64,000 bases of DNA from Novosphingobium barchaimii LL02 (lineage in GTDB: Bacteria > Pseudomonadota > Alphaproteobacteria > Sphingomonadales > Sphingomonadaceae): contig NZ_KQ130461.1 of NCBI RefSeq assembly GCF_001046635.1, positions 1 to 64,000 on the forward strand, in the 5' to 3' direction. Of this stretch, positions 45,068 through 53,890 are shown piece after piece. The number at the start of each line of letters is the position of its first letter. Within the stretch, counting starts at the first letter, position 1. The notes beneath the pieces are model-generated. The model did no database searches, was not told the origin of the DNA, and saw only the letters and a program-made list of their open reading frames with translations. The translations under genes and the position numbers were made by a program.

Positions 45068-45316
45068 TCACGCCAACTTGCGGTAGTGGCGCAGATAGTC
45101 GGGATATTCGATCCCGCGTGCTTTCAAGAGATTAATCGTCGCCTCTTCGACCAGGGCGGCAACGGACGTTTGTTCGCGCTCAGCAAGGTTTTTGATCTCT
45201 GCCGCCAGCTCGGGTTTCACCGACGCTGCGAGATTGCGCGTGTTCGCGCGGCTCGGCCGACGCCGGGGCAAGGGAACCGGGAGAAGGGGGTCTTCCTGTC
45301 TTTTCGGGCGAGCCAT
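45068..45316 (-). CDS. Ribbon-helix-helix regulator of the transfer region
   Basis: 82 residues. A proline/arginine-rich N-terminus is followed by a clear ribbon-helix-helix: RNLAASVKPELAAEIKNLAEREQTSVAALVEEATINLLKARG. The start ATG at 45316 is preferred over longer frames. It is divergent from the first gene of the conjugation cluster, and a perfect palindrome lies between them, so it probably represses one or both promoters. There is no toxin next to it. Confidence 0.72.
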   Translation of the reverse strand: MARPKRQEDPLLPVPLPRRRPSRANTRNLAASVKPELAAEIKNLAEREQTSVAALVEEATINLLKARGIEYPDYLRHYRKLA

Positions 45317-45352
45317 AGGTCTAAAACACAAGAGGTTGATGTGGTGCCGGAA

Positions 45353-45372
45353 TAAGCGTGTTGACACGCTTA
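45353..45372. promoter_or_regulatory. Palindromic operator between the RHH gene and the transfer genes
   Basis: TAAGCGTGT, TG, ACACGCTTA: 9-bp perfect arms. A TTGACA element, as in a -35 box facing the transfer genes, overlaps the right arm (45361-45366). Confidence 0.6.
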
Positions 45373-45475
45373 ATGGCTGTAATGTGGTTGCACGGCAAGA
45401 GAGGACAAGCCGGGTTGCCCTCGCCGTCAAAGCGAGGATAGACATATCCTTATCGGTAAAAGGGAATAAATCACG

Positions 45476-45784
45476 ATGCCGCATAGCGACGATTGGCAGT
45501 ATGATCCGATCCTGGAACGCGAACTAACCACCCGCCGCCCCGCTGGGGGAATGATCCAAGCGGTCGAGATTGCGCAGTTGCCGTCGAGTGAATGGATCAT
45601 CAACGTTAAAGTATCGTGGCATGGCGATAAGTGGCTGAATGTCTGCCTATTCGAGCAACCGACGCTTAAAACATACAAGCGACTGTCAAGTGCCGTGCGG
45701 CATGTCGTGCTCGATTACGGATATGAGGATGACCATATCCGATTGGTCCCCGACAAACAATGCAGCAACAAATTGGCGTTTTAG
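45476..45784 (+). CDS. Hypothetical protein at the head of the transfer region
   Basis: 102 residues, starting MPHSDDWQYDPILERELTTRRP. The middle IIQ/AVEIAQLPSSEWIINVKVSWHGDKWLNVCLFEQPTLKTYKRL looks like a small beta-rich domain. No family is recognised. The ATG is preceded by AAAAGGGAATAAATC. Being first behind the putative RHH operator, it may be a regulator or accessory of transfer. Confidence 0.6.
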   Translation: MPHSDDWQYDPILERELTTRRPAGGMIQAVEIAQLPSSEWIINVKVSWHGDKWLNVCLFEQPTLKTYKRLSSAVRHVVLDYGYEDDHIRLVPDKQCSNKLAF

Positions 45785-45843
45785 GCTTCCCTTTCCCCCT
45801 CATCGTGATATGTGCATAAATCTCGATGACGAGGGAGAAAGCG

Positions 45844-46167
45844 ATGAAAGCTTTTAATTTCGCGCTCGCGGCCGCCTTGGTGGGGGCTGCGGTGCAATCG
45901 ACCCCCGCTGTAGCGTCGGATAATACTTGGGCATGTGAGGTTGTTCTGTGCATCTCCAACCCGGGTGGTCCGACGCAATATCCAGCCTGTGTTCCACCGA
46001 TAACGAAACTGTGGCGGGTGCTGGCTCTCGGCGGCAGCTTCCCGACATGCACGGGCGGGGGTATCGCCAAGACAAAATACAAGAAGCCGGATGATGGGAG
46101 GCCTGGTCGCTTGACGGTCACTTGGACTGACGGGCGGCAACAGACCTACTATCAGCCGCGCAACTGA
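45844..46167 (+). CDS. TrbM/KikA-like exported conjugation protein
   Basis: 107 residues with a signal peptide (FNFALAAALVGAAVQSTPAVA, cleavage near 23). The mature part starts with the pattern of the TrbM family: NTWACEVVLCISNPGGPTQYPACVPPITKLWRVL and FPTCTGGG, with four conserved cysteines that could form two disulphides. TrbM proteins occur in IncP and related conjugation systems, where they assist mating. The position directly before virB1 fits. The start at 45844 has GGAGAAAGCG upstream. Confidence 0.75.
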   Translation: MKAFNFALAAALVGAAVQSTPAVASDNTWACEVVLCISNPGGPTQYPACVPPITKLWRVLALGGSFPTCTGGGIAKTKYKKPDDGRPGRLTVTWTDGRQQTYYQPRN

Positions 46168-46181
46168 CCGGGAGCGGGAAC

Positions 46182-46847
46182 GTGTTCCTCGAAACCGGAG
46201 CCGTTCTTTCGCTGGCGGCGCAATGCGCCCCAGCGGTAGCGCCGCATACGATCGCCGCGATCGTGGATGCGGAATCTTCCAACTATGTTTTTGCGATCAA
46301 CGTCAACGGCGTGGCCAGTCAGCCGCGCCGTCCGCGCAATGAGGCGGAGGCTATCGCAACCGCGCGCTCTTATGTTGCGCGCGGCTACAGCGTGGATCTC
46401 GGCCTCGGCCAAATCAATTCACGCAACATGGGCTGGCTCGGCCTGACGTGGGACACTGTTTTCAAGCAGTGCGCCAATGTCGAAGCGGCAGGCCGTGTGC
46501 TCCTGTCCAATTTCCGTTCGGCCAAGACGGGTCGCACCCCGCAAGAGGCCCTTCGGGTCGCACTCAGCATGTATAACACAGGCTCTCAATCGAGAGGTTT
46601 CCGCAACGGCTATGTCGCCCGCGTGGAGAATGCAGGTCGCCGCGTCAGCGGTCGGCCTGCGACCGCAATCCCGACTGTCATCGTGGGCGATCAGCCCGCC
46701 AGCGCCGCCGTGAGCGACACTGGCGCCGGTCGTGTGCCGGTGGAGCTGGCGGAAATCGCAGCGGAGAACATGGAGGCGGCTCCACCGCCTGCACCGCCTG
46801 CGTGGGATGTTTTCGGCCGCGCCCAACACGCGCGGATTGGTTCGTAA
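46182..46847 (+). CDS. virB1: VirB1-type lytic transglycosylase
   Basis: 221 residues. The SLT fold has catalytic Glu in AAIVDAESSNY near residue 31, DLGLGQINSRNMGWLGL near 75 and ALSMYNTGSQSRGF near 130. The C-terminal 60 residues are proline/alanine-rich. It opens the peptidoglycan for assembly of the secretion channel. First of the virB genes; the reading direction and order follow the classical cluster. Confidence 0.9.
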   Translation: MFLETGAVLSLAAQCAPAVAPHTIAAIVDAESSNYVFAINVNGVASQPRRPRNEAEAIATARSYVARGYSVDLGLGQINSRNMGWLGLTWDTVFKQCANVEAAGRVLLSNFRSAKTGRTPQEALRVALSMYNTGSQSRGFRNGYVARVENAGRRVSGRPATAIPTVIVGDQPASAAVSDTGAGRVPVELAEIAAENMEAAPPPAPPAWDVFGRAQHARIGS

Positions 46848-46868
46848 GGCGAAGATAGGAGTTGTCGA

Positions 46869-47210
46869 ATGTTTCGTATCTGGAAGATCAAGGCTGAATC
46901 CCGGCTCGACGCGCTGCTCGCGCGTCTCAAGCCCTCGCCGCTCATGGCGCGCGCGCTGCCCCTGTCGCTGCTGGCAAGCCTGCTCATAGCGGAGCCGGCT
47001 TTTGCGCAGGCAAACTTTGAAGGCCTGGCCGACAACATTCTCGGCCTGCTGAGCAACGGCTTGCTCCGCACGCTGGCGATCATCGCGATCATCGTCGTTG
47101 GCCTTCTGTGGTTCCTCGGCCGCGCGTCGGTGCAGATGCTCGTCACGGTCGTAGTTGGCGTGGTGATCGTGTTCTCCGCGCCGTGGATCGTCGACACGAT
47201 TACGGGGTGA
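46869..47210 (+). CDS. virB2: VirB2 pilin
   Basis: 113 residues. A long leader ends at AEPAFAQA (about residue 45), the typical pilin cleavage, then a hydrophobic mature part of about 65 residues with two membrane helices (TLAIIAIIVVGLLWFLG, MLVTVVVGVVIVFSAPWIV). It is the main subunit of the conjugative pilus. Six bases separate it from virB3. Confidence 0.85.
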   Translation: MFRIWKIKAESRLDALLARLKPSPLMARALPLSLLASLLIAEPAFAQANFEGLADNILGLLSNGLLRTLAIIAIIVVGLLWFLGRASVQMLVTVVVGVVIVFSAPWIVDTITG

Positions 47211-47216
47211 TCGGGG

Positions 47217-47561
47217 ATGGACGGTCAGGAAGAAATGACAAAAGACCCGCTGTTCTTGGCCGTCACCCGCCCCGCTTTGTGGGCGGGTGTTCCCATTGAG
47301 GCGGGCGCGCTCATCATCATGGCGGGCGCAATCACGTTGGTTGGTTCGGGCAATCCTCTCTACGGCGGCGCGGCCGCCGTCGCGCTTTATGCGATGGCGC
47401 GGCTCATCGTGCGGCATGACGTGAACGCATTCCGGCTGATCTTCCTTTGGGGCCGGACCAAAGCGGCGAACCGGAACCGCGTCTTTTGGGGTGGGTCGAG
47501 CTACACGCCGCTACCGCTCTACGGAATCAAGCGAAAGGGATTTGGTCGTGGTGTTCGGTAA
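47217..47561 (+). CDS. virB3: VirB3 inner-membrane protein
   Basis: 114 residues. The N-terminal DPLFLAVTRPALWAGVPIEA motif is the VirB3 hallmark, followed by two close membrane helices and the basic WGRTKAANRNRVFWGGSSYTPLP tail. It works with VirB4 in pilus biogenesis; the two genes overlap by 14 bases here. Confidence 0.88.
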   Translation: MDGQEEMTKDPLFLAVTRPALWAGVPIEAGALIIMAGAITLVGSGNPLYGGAAAVALYAMARLIVRHDVNAFRLIFLWGRTKAANRNRVFWGGSSYTPLPLYGIKRKGFGRGVR

Positions 47562-49932
47562 GAGCGCGCTCGCGGAGAAGGTGCCTTTTGACAAGGCCAA
47601 GCGGGAGGAAATGCCAGAGAAATTCTTGCCGTATTCGCGGCATGTCAATGAGCATGTGGTCGCCCTCGATAATGGCGATCTTATGCTCATGCTCGAACTG
47701 GATGGCCGTCCTTTCGAGACTTCGGACGTGCGCGATCTGAACGATTGGCACACGCGCCTCAACGGGGTCTGGCGCAATATCCATGACGAGCGGCTTTCGA
47801 TCTGGACGCACATGTTGCGGATGCGTGTGCGCGACTATCCGGGCGGCACGTTCCGCTCCCATTTCGCCGCGAAGCTCGATCAAAAATATTATGAGCGGAT
47901 GACGGCTGAACGGATGTTCCGCAACCGCTTCTTCATGACGGTCGTGATCCGCCCAACAGCAAACGCGACCGACAAGCTGATGGATTTCCTGCGCAAGAAG
48001 CAGGAGGACAAGAACGCCAATATCGCGGAAGCTCTAGAGCTGCTGGAAGACAAGGTGCGCGATCTGGAAAAGCTGCTGCTGCGCGTTCGTCCGCGCCGTG
48101 TCGGCATCTATGAGCACCGGGGCCTCCTGTTCTCCGAACCGCTGGAAATACTGAACCAGGTGATGACCGGGCGCTATCGGCGCTGTCCTCTGGTTCGTGG
48201 TCGCCTCGGATCGGCGCTCTATGCGAGCCGCGCCATTATCGGCGCTGAGACATTTGAGGTCCGCGACGCCGATCATTCGATGTTCGGCGGCATTTTCGGC
48301 ATTCGCGAGTATCCGTCATCGACAACGCCGCGCCAGTTTGAATCGCTGCTCTCGGTCGATTTCAGCCTCGCCATAACGCAGTCGTTCACGTTCCTGTCGC
48401 GCACAGCGGCAACAGAACGGTTCCGGCTTCGCCAGACCCAAATGGCGAACGCCGGTGACAAGGCGATCAGTCAGATGGATGAGTTGATCGACGCGGCGGA
48501 CGATTTGCAATCGAACCGCTTTGTGCTGGGGGACCATCATTTCACGCTGACGGTGTTCGCGGAAGATTTGAAAAAGCTGCGCGATAATATGTCGATCGCG
48601 CGCGCTGCGCTGGCCGATACGGGCATGGTCGCCGCCCGCGAAAGCGCGGCGCTGGAAGCTGCCTATTGGTCGCAGCTGGTCGGCAATTTCGCGTGGAGGG
48701 CGCGCCCCGCACCGATCACGTCCTATAACTTCTCTGCGTTCTCGCCCTTCCATACGTTCCCGGCAGGGCACGAGGACGGCAATCATTGGGGGCCTGCGGT
48801 CGCGCTGCTCAAGACAAGCGCGCGCAGCCCATATTACTTCAATTTCCATTCGGCGGACCTGGGCCATTCGATGGTCATTGGTCCATCGGGCGGCGGCAAG
48901 ACGGTGCTGGTCAATTTCCTGATGGCGCAGCTCGAAAAGTTCAACGCGCGCCATATCTTCATCGACAAGGATCAGGGCGCGGAGATTTTTGTCCGCGCCA
49001 GTGGCGGCACCTATCTCGCGCTGCGCAACGGGGAGCCTACGGGGTTCGCTCCGCTCAAGGCACTCGACAATACGGCTTCTCATCGCGCGTTCCTCGGTCG
49101 CTTCATCCGCCAGCTGGTGAAGCAAGAGGGTGCGCCGATCACGGTGCAGGAATCGCACCTGATCGACGATGGCATTGAAGCCGTGATGAAGCTGCCGCGC
49201 GAGCAACGCTCGCTGTCGGCGCTGCGGACCATGCTCGGTATGTCGGACTCGGGCGGCGTCGGCGCGCGCCTGGTCAAGTGGACCTCCGAGGGGAACCTTG
49301 GCTGGGTTTTCGATAATGAGGAAGATTCCATGTCGCTCGAAGCCCGTTTCGTGGGCTTCGATATGACCGACTTCCTCGAAAACGCGGAAATCCGCACGCC
49401 GGTCATGCTCTACTTGTTCGAGCGGATAGACGCGCTCCTGACAGGCGAGCGCATGGTGATTGCGATTGACGAATTTTGGAAGGCGCTGGCCGATCCGGCG
49501 TTCACAGCATTTGCGCAGGATGGCCTCAAGACATACCGCAAGCGCAACGCGTTCCTCGTCTTTGCAACGCAGTCGCCTGCAGACGCGCTGCGGTCCACGA
49601 TCAGCCATTCGATCTTGGAGCAGGTCGCGACGAAAATCTTCCTGCCCAATCCGTTCGGCCAGCGCCGGGATTACATCGAAGGCTTCTCGCTCTCGGAGGC
49701 GGAATTTAAGCTGGTGCGCGAAGAGCTGTCGCCGGAAAGCCGCAAATTCCTCGTGAAGCAGGGCCATGACTCCGTTGTGGTCGGCCTGGATCTCATTGGC
49801 ATGGACGATGAACTCGCCGTGCTGTCGGGGCGCGCTGAGACAACGGGCGTGGCCCGCGAAGTGATTGCCGAACTGGGCAATGATCCGAAGCTCTGGTTGC
49901 CGGAATTTCACCGGCGCCGGCGCCCAAGCTGA
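47548..49932 (+). CDS. virB4: VirB4 ATPase
   Basis: 794 residues from a GTG at 47548, seven bases behind AAGGGA and overlapping the virB3 end. The CagE_TrbE_VirB domain covers about 170-380. Walker A is GPSGGGKTVLV near 446-455, Walker B is MVIAIDEFWKALAD near 640, and the following ATQSPADALRSTISHSILEQ region is typical. It energises assembly and substrate passage of the secretion system at the inner membrane. Normal family length, no lesions. Confidence 0.95.
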   Translation: MVFGKSALAEKVPFDKAKREEMPEKFLPYSRHVNEHVVALDNGDLMLMLELDGRPFETSDVRDLNDWHTRLNGVWRNIHDERLSIWTHMLRMRVRDYPGGTFRSHFAAKLDQKYYERMTAERMFRNRFFMTVVIRPTANATDKLMDFLRKKQEDKNANIAEALELLEDKVRDLEKLLLRVRPRRVGIYEHRGLLFSEPLEILNQVMTGRYRRCPLVRGRLGSALYASRAIIGAETFEVRDADHSMFGGIFGIREYPSSTTPRQFESLLSVDFSLAITQSFTFLSRTAATERFRLRQTQMANAGDKAISQMDELIDAADDLQSNRFVLGDHHFTLTVFAEDLKKLRDNMSIARAALADTGMVAARESAALEAAYWSQLVGNFAWRARPAPITSYNFSAFSPFHTFPAGHEDGNHWGPAVALLKTSARSPYYFNFHSADLGHSMVIGPSGGGKTVLVNFLMAQLEKFNARHIFIDKDQGAEIFVRASGGTYLALRNGEPTGFAPLKALDNTASHRAFLGRFIRQLVKQEGAPITVQESHLIDDGIEAVMKLPREQRSLSALRTMLGMSDSGGVGARLVKWTSEGNLGWVFDNEEDSMSLEARFVGFDMTDFLENAEIRTPVMLYLFERIDALLTGERMVIAIDEFWKALADPAFTAFAQDGLKTYRKRNAFLVFATQSPADALRSTISHSILEQVATKIFLPNPFGQRRDYIEGFSLSEAEFKLVREELSPESRKFLVKQGHDSVVVGLDLIGMDDELAVLSGRAETTGVAREVIAELGNDPKLWLPEFHRRRRPS

Positions 49933-49945
49933 AAGGAGTGAGACT

Positions 49946-50659
49946 ATGAAGCAGCTTTTCTTGGCGGCTGTGTCGATCGGGAGCCTTGCGGCCGCGACGC
50001 CAGCCAGTGCGCAGGGTATCCCTGTGTTCGATAGCACGTCCGTGCTCAAGCATATCGAACAAATCCAGAAGACCATGCAGATGATTGAGCAAGGTCGCCA
50101 GCAGATTGCGGAAGCGCAGCAGCTCTACCAAGGGCTGAACCAGCTGACCGATGTTTCCTCGATCGCCAACCAGCTCAAGACGGATTCGCTTCGCACGCTC
50201 GGCGTCGATGTGAACTCCCTCGAACGCATGGCGCGCGGCGATTTCAGCGGCGGCGGCGGCTACGGCGGCCGTTCCGATGCGATCTATCAGGACATGCTCG
50301 AACGTCTCGGCGTGTCCGCGAATGGCGATCAAACCGATGTTCGCTACCAGACAGCTCGCTCGATCGCGATGGACAAGGCCATGGCCGAAGGCATGGGCGA
50401 AGCGGCCACATCGCGCGGCGAAGGTCTGGAAGAGCTGCGCAATCGACTTGCGACCGCATCGACCGCAAAGGAAGTTGCGGACCTTCAAGCCCGCATCCAG
50501 CTCGAAAGCGCGTCGATGATGAACGATCAACTCCGCGTCGAAGCGTTGGAGCGAGCGCGCAGAGCAGAGGCCGCGGCGCACACGGCCGAAGCTTTTGCGG
50601 ACAGGTCGCGCAAACGCGATGAGCAGCGTGCGCGAGCGCGCGCGGCAGCTGGAATCTGA
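49946..50659 (+). CDS. virB5: VirB5 minor pilin
   Basis: 237 residues. Signal peptide FLAAVSIGSLAAATPASAQG (cleaved near 22), then a helical body with KHIEQIQKTMQMIEQGRQQIAEAQQLYQGLNQLT and a coiled second half. It is placed at the pilus tip in related systems. The last 18 residues (RSRKRDEQRARARAAAGI) are repeated almost exactly at the end of the next protein because 53 bases of DNA are duplicated. The start at 49946 follows GAAAGGAGTGAG. Confidence 0.88.
   Translation: MKQLFLAAVSIGSLAAATPASAQGIPVFDSTSVLKHIEQIQKTMQMIEQGRQQIAEAQQLYQGLNQLTDVSSIANQLKTDSLRTLGVDVNSLERMARGDFSGGGGYGGRSDAIYQDMLERLGVSANGDQTDVRYQTARSIAMDKAMAEGMGEAATSRGEGLEELRNRLATASTAKEVADLQARIQLESASMMNDQLRVEALERARRAEAAAHTAEAFADRSRKRDEQRARARAAAGI
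50603..50655 (+). repeat. 53-bp direct repeat, copy 1 (end of virB5)
   Basis: Identical to 50910-50962. It covers the last codons of virB5 (from AGGTCGCGCAAACGCGATGA to GCTGGAAT). Confidence 0.9.
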
Positions 50660-50660
50660 C

Positions 50661-50966
50661 ATGAAGAAGATGGTCCTTCTTGCGATCAGCGCAGCCGGCT
50701 TTCTCGCCGGCTGCGAACGCGCGCCCACATTTCCCGAGATTCTGATGACCTATCATGATGTTGATTGGCTCAAAACTCATGAGGATCAGATTCCGGTGAT
50801 CGTCGCTGAGTGCGACAAGATCGTGAACAGCGAACTCAAACAGTCGGACCTCCCCATGCCAGTGGCGCGCAATTGCGGAGGCATCAAGAACAAAATCGCC
50901 TCCATTGAAAGGTCGCGCAAACGCGATGAGCAGCGTGCGCGAGCGCGCGCGGCAGCTGGAATGTAA
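50661..50966 (+). CDS. eexN: EexN-like entry-exclusion lipoprotein
   Basis: 101 residues. Lipobox LAGC (Cys near 18). The small conserved part TYHDVDWLKTHEDQIPVIVAECDK and LPMPVARNCGGIKNKI matches the EexN pattern (membrane-near Asp-Trp, Cys pair). Such lipoproteins between virB5 and virB6 block entry of a second copy of the plasmid. The last 18 residues come from the duplicated 53 bases of virB5, so the original C-terminus has been replaced or extended. Confidence 0.72.
   Translation: MKKMVLLAISAAGFLAGCERAPTFPEILMTYHDVDWLKTHEDQIPVIVAECDKIVNSELKQSDLPMPVARNCGGIKNKIASIERSRKRDEQRARARAAAGM
50910..50962 (+). repeat. 53-bp direct repeat, copy 2 (end of eexN)
   Basis: Identical to 50603-50655, 307 bases further on and in the same reading frame relative to its gene end. 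Confidence 0.9.
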
Positions 50967-51009
50967 GGCTGAAAAAACAGCTTGAATTACACCTAATCGG
51001 AGCGGGCTG

Positions 51010-52026
51010 GTGGAATACGATCTCTTTACGAATGCCTATCAGGGCTTCACCAACGAACTCAATTCGGTAGTTGTATCCAACTATGCTGGGTTTGTTGGGT
51101 GGATCGCTGGACCGCTCCGCACTGGCATGATCATTTACATAATCTTGCTAGGCTACGCGATCATGCGCGGGGCGGTGCAATACCCCTTCCGCGAATATGT
51201 CTATCGCTCGCTGATGCTGGCCGCGCTCTATTATGCTGTGACAAACCTCTATGGAGCATCGCTCGCACAAATGATCGTGACCGGCCTACCGCATGAGTTT
51301 GCCTCGATCGTAGGCGGCTCACCGGAAGGCGTTGGCGGGTCTTTCGATGGGATGTGGGCGCGGGTCGATGATGCACTGCTCGCGATGCAGGATGCGACCG
51401 AGAAATACGCAGAGGAACACGCCTCACTGACTGATATTCCCGGCGCTGCCGCCGCAATTATGCTGTGTATCGGTGCCACTATCATCATTCTTTTGACAGC
51501 GATCGCGGCCCTGTTCGCCCTGGCCGTTGGCTTCGTAATCGTGCTCTACGCGCTCTTTGCGCTTGCATGTCTGGCGGTGGTCGGGCCGATCTTCGTAGCA
51601 GCGCTGCTGTTCGATTCCACCAGAAGCTATTTCTTCTCGTGGCTCGGCAGCGTCCTCAATTTTCTGATGTTGTCGCTATTTGCGATGCTTCTTGTGCTGG
51701 TTGTGGCCAATGTCGCTGAATCCGCAACAGCAACATTCGATGGCGATTTTGACAACATCTGGAGCACCTGTATCCGGATCATCGCGTTCTACATTCTCGC
51801 CTGCTTTTTCTTCATCCAAATCCCCGGAATTGCTGCCTCGCTGGGTGGCGGCGCGGCTGCAATGGTGACGCAGTTCGGCAACGCGGTGACGAAGGGTGGC
51901 GGCGCGATGGCAACGGGCGCAGGCCACGCGGCCAGCGATGCCCGCGCCATGGGAGCCAGCATGGGACGGGGCTTCTCGTCGGCGGTTCGCCGTTGGCGCA
52001 ACCGAAACACAATCACCAGAGCTTGA
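51010..52026 (+). CDS. virB6: VirB6 polytopic membrane protein
   Basis: 338 residues starting at a GTG (51010) behind CGGAGCGGG. There are seven or so membrane segments, including the double helix IMLCIGATIIILLTAIAALFALAVGFVIVLYALFALACLAVVG and the conserved periplasmic loop before it. The C-terminal 60 residues are glycine/alanine-rich and basic, ending RRWRNRNTITRA. It forms the inner-membrane part of the DNA channel. Confidence 0.9.
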   Translation: MEYDLFTNAYQGFTNELNSVVVSNYAGFVGWIAGPLRTGMIIYIILLGYAIMRGAVQYPFREYVYRSLMLAALYYAVTNLYGASLAQMIVTGLPHEFASIVGGSPEGVGGSFDGMWARVDDALLAMQDATEKYAEEHASLTDIPGAAAAIMLCIGATIIILLTAIAALFALAVGFVIVLYALFALACLAVVGPIFVAALLFDSTRSYFFSWLGSVLNFLMLSLFAMLLVLVVANVAESATATFDGDFDNIWSTCIRIIAFYILACFFFIQIPGIAASLGGGAAAMVTQFGNAVTKGGGAMATGAGHAASDARAMGASMGRGFSSAVRRWRNRNTITRA

Positions 52027-52036
52027 GGGAACGAAT

Positions 52037-52357
52037 ATGCGCAAGTTGCTTGGACTCGGAATCTGCCTGGCGCTGGCGGCCTGCGCAGGTCAGCCCGTAA
52101 AAAAGCCAGCCAAATGTGAGGGGCCGATGCGGCCTGCCAATCCGCATGGGCTTACCCTCCCCTCAATCCCGGATCAGGCCGCACAGCGAACCGCGCCGGC
52201 AAATGTGGACGTGTTCAATCAGGGTGCACCGGCAACGCCGGACGCGGCCCCGGCAGACCCATCCACTCCGGGCAATGAACAGTCGGACGCATCGCGGGCG
52301 GTCGAAGTGCCGCGTCTAAGCGCCTCGCTGCGCGGCCCGATCTACTCGAATTGCTGA
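52037..52357 (+). CDS. virB7: VirB7-type lipoprotein
   Basis: 106 residues, longer than the classic 50-residue VirB7. Lipobox LAAC places the lipidated Cys at 16. It continues with a proline/alanine-rich linker and ends in RLSASLRGPIYSNC. The terminal Cys could pair with VirB9. It sits between virB6 and virB8 as expected. Confidence 0.72.
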   Translation: MRKLLGLGICLALAACAGQPVKKPAKCEGPMRPANPHGLTLPSIPDQAAQRTAPANVDVFNQGAPATPDAAPADPSTPGNEQSDASRAVEVPRLSASLRGPIYSNC

Positions 52358-52366
52358 GGTGTTACG

Positions 52367-53050
52367 ATGGCAGTTGGTATTCCAAAGGACGAGCTGAAAG
52401 CCTATTTTGAAGAGGCTGCAAGCTGGGAACGTGACAAGCTTGCGGCGGCCGAGCGCTCCAAAAAGCTGGCGTGGGCCGTCGCTGGCGTTGCTGGCGCGCT
52501 GGCGACTGCTGGCGTTGTGGCCGTTGCAGCCCTGACGCCTCTGAAAACGGTCGAGCCATATGTTATCACGGTGGACCGTAACACGGGCGAGGCGTCGATC
52601 GCCGCCAAGCTCCACGGTGACGCGACGATCACCTATGACGAGGCGGTCCGTAAGTATTTCCTCGCTACCTATGTCCGCTATCGCGAAGGCTGGATAGCGG
52701 CCGCTCGCGAAGAATATTTCGATGCGGTCATGGTCATGTCGGCGCGGCCCGAACAGGATCGGTGGTCACGCTTCTACAAGACCGACAATCCCCAAAGCCC
52801 GCAAAACATCCTTGCGAACCGCACTGATGTTTTTGTCGAGATCAAGCGGGTGTCGTTCCTGGGCGGCAACGTCGCGCAGGTCTATTTTACCAAGGAATCT
52901 GTGACCGGCTCGAACTCGACCAAAACCGATGCCGTCGCGACCATCAAATACAAGGTCGATGGCACGCCGAGCAAGGAAGTGGACCGCTTCAAGAATCCGC
53001 TTGGCTATCAGGTCGAGAGCTATCGCGCTGACGTGGAGGTGCCCCAATGA
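52367..53050 (+). CDS. virB8: VirB8 assembly factor
   Basis: 227 residues: a short cytoplasmic N-terminus, one membrane segment (about 31-55, [21 protein letters not shown]), then the NTF2-like periplasmic domain with [20 protein letters not shown] and [29 protein letters not shown]. It nucleates the core complex. Its stop overlaps virB9 by four bases. Confidence 0.92.
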
Positions 53051-53889
53051 CCGTGTTGAAGTGGAGCGCCCCGTTTGCGCTCGCGATCGCGCTGGCTGCG
53101 TCGCCGGCGATGGCCGAAGAAACGCCCCATGCGACTGTGCTCGATCACCGGGTTCGTGAAGCGAACTACAATGATCGGCAAGTCTATGAGATTCCGGGCG
53201 TGTTCCGCATCGCCACGGAAATCGTCTTCGCCAAGGATGAAGTGGTCGAGCATGTGGCGCTGGGTGATACCGTGTCCTGGGAAGTCGCACCGGCTGCCAA
53301 TTCGCTCTTCATCAAACCACGCGAGCGAGCGGGTCGCACGAACCTGACAGTCATTACACGTTCGCGCTATGGCCCGCGCAGCTATCGGTTCGCTCTGTCG
53401 CCAACGCAGCGGGGCAGCGGCTTCTATACGGTCGTTTTCCGCTATCCTGAACAGGAAGCGGCCGAAGCGCAGGCGCAAGCCGCAATGGCCCAGCTGGCCC
53501 AGCTGAAAGCCTTGGAACGCGGCGCGGTGAAGTCCGCGCTCGATATTGGCGTGCTGGAAGGCACGCGCAACGCCGACTACATCATGCAAGGATCGACCGC
53601 CATCCAGCCCTCCGAAGTGTCTGACAACGGACAGTTCACGGTAATGCGCTTTCCCAACCAGCGTGAGTTGCCGGCGTTCTTCATCGTCAATCCTGATGGA
53701 TCGGAAGCCATCGCCTCCTTCGATGTGCGCGATGAATATGTGGTGCTGCACGGGGTTTACGGGACAATCCGACTGCGCCGGGGCCTCGAAGTGCTCTGCA
53801 TCCACAATCAGAAGACTGACTATTACGGGCGCGATCCCAAAACTGACACGGCCTCGGGGCTGGTCGAGCGAACCACAGGGGTTGAGTAA
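53047..53889 (+). CDS. virB9: VirB9 outer-membrane complex subunit
   Basis: 280 residues. Signal peptide ending SPAMAEE (about 20). The CagX/VirB9 domain shows [47 protein letters not shown] in the N-terminal half and the C-terminal beta sandwich with [10 protein letters not shown]-type and [16 protein letters not shown] stretches. It forms the core complex with VirB7 and VirB10. Confidence 0.92.
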
Positions 53890-53890
53890 G

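Noticed and set aside
48316-50076. 586-codon open frame on the minus strand
   Set aside because: It lies opposite virB4, which has clear ATPase motifs. The long antisense frame follows from the GC-rich third positions, and its translation is histidine/arginine-rich without any domain.
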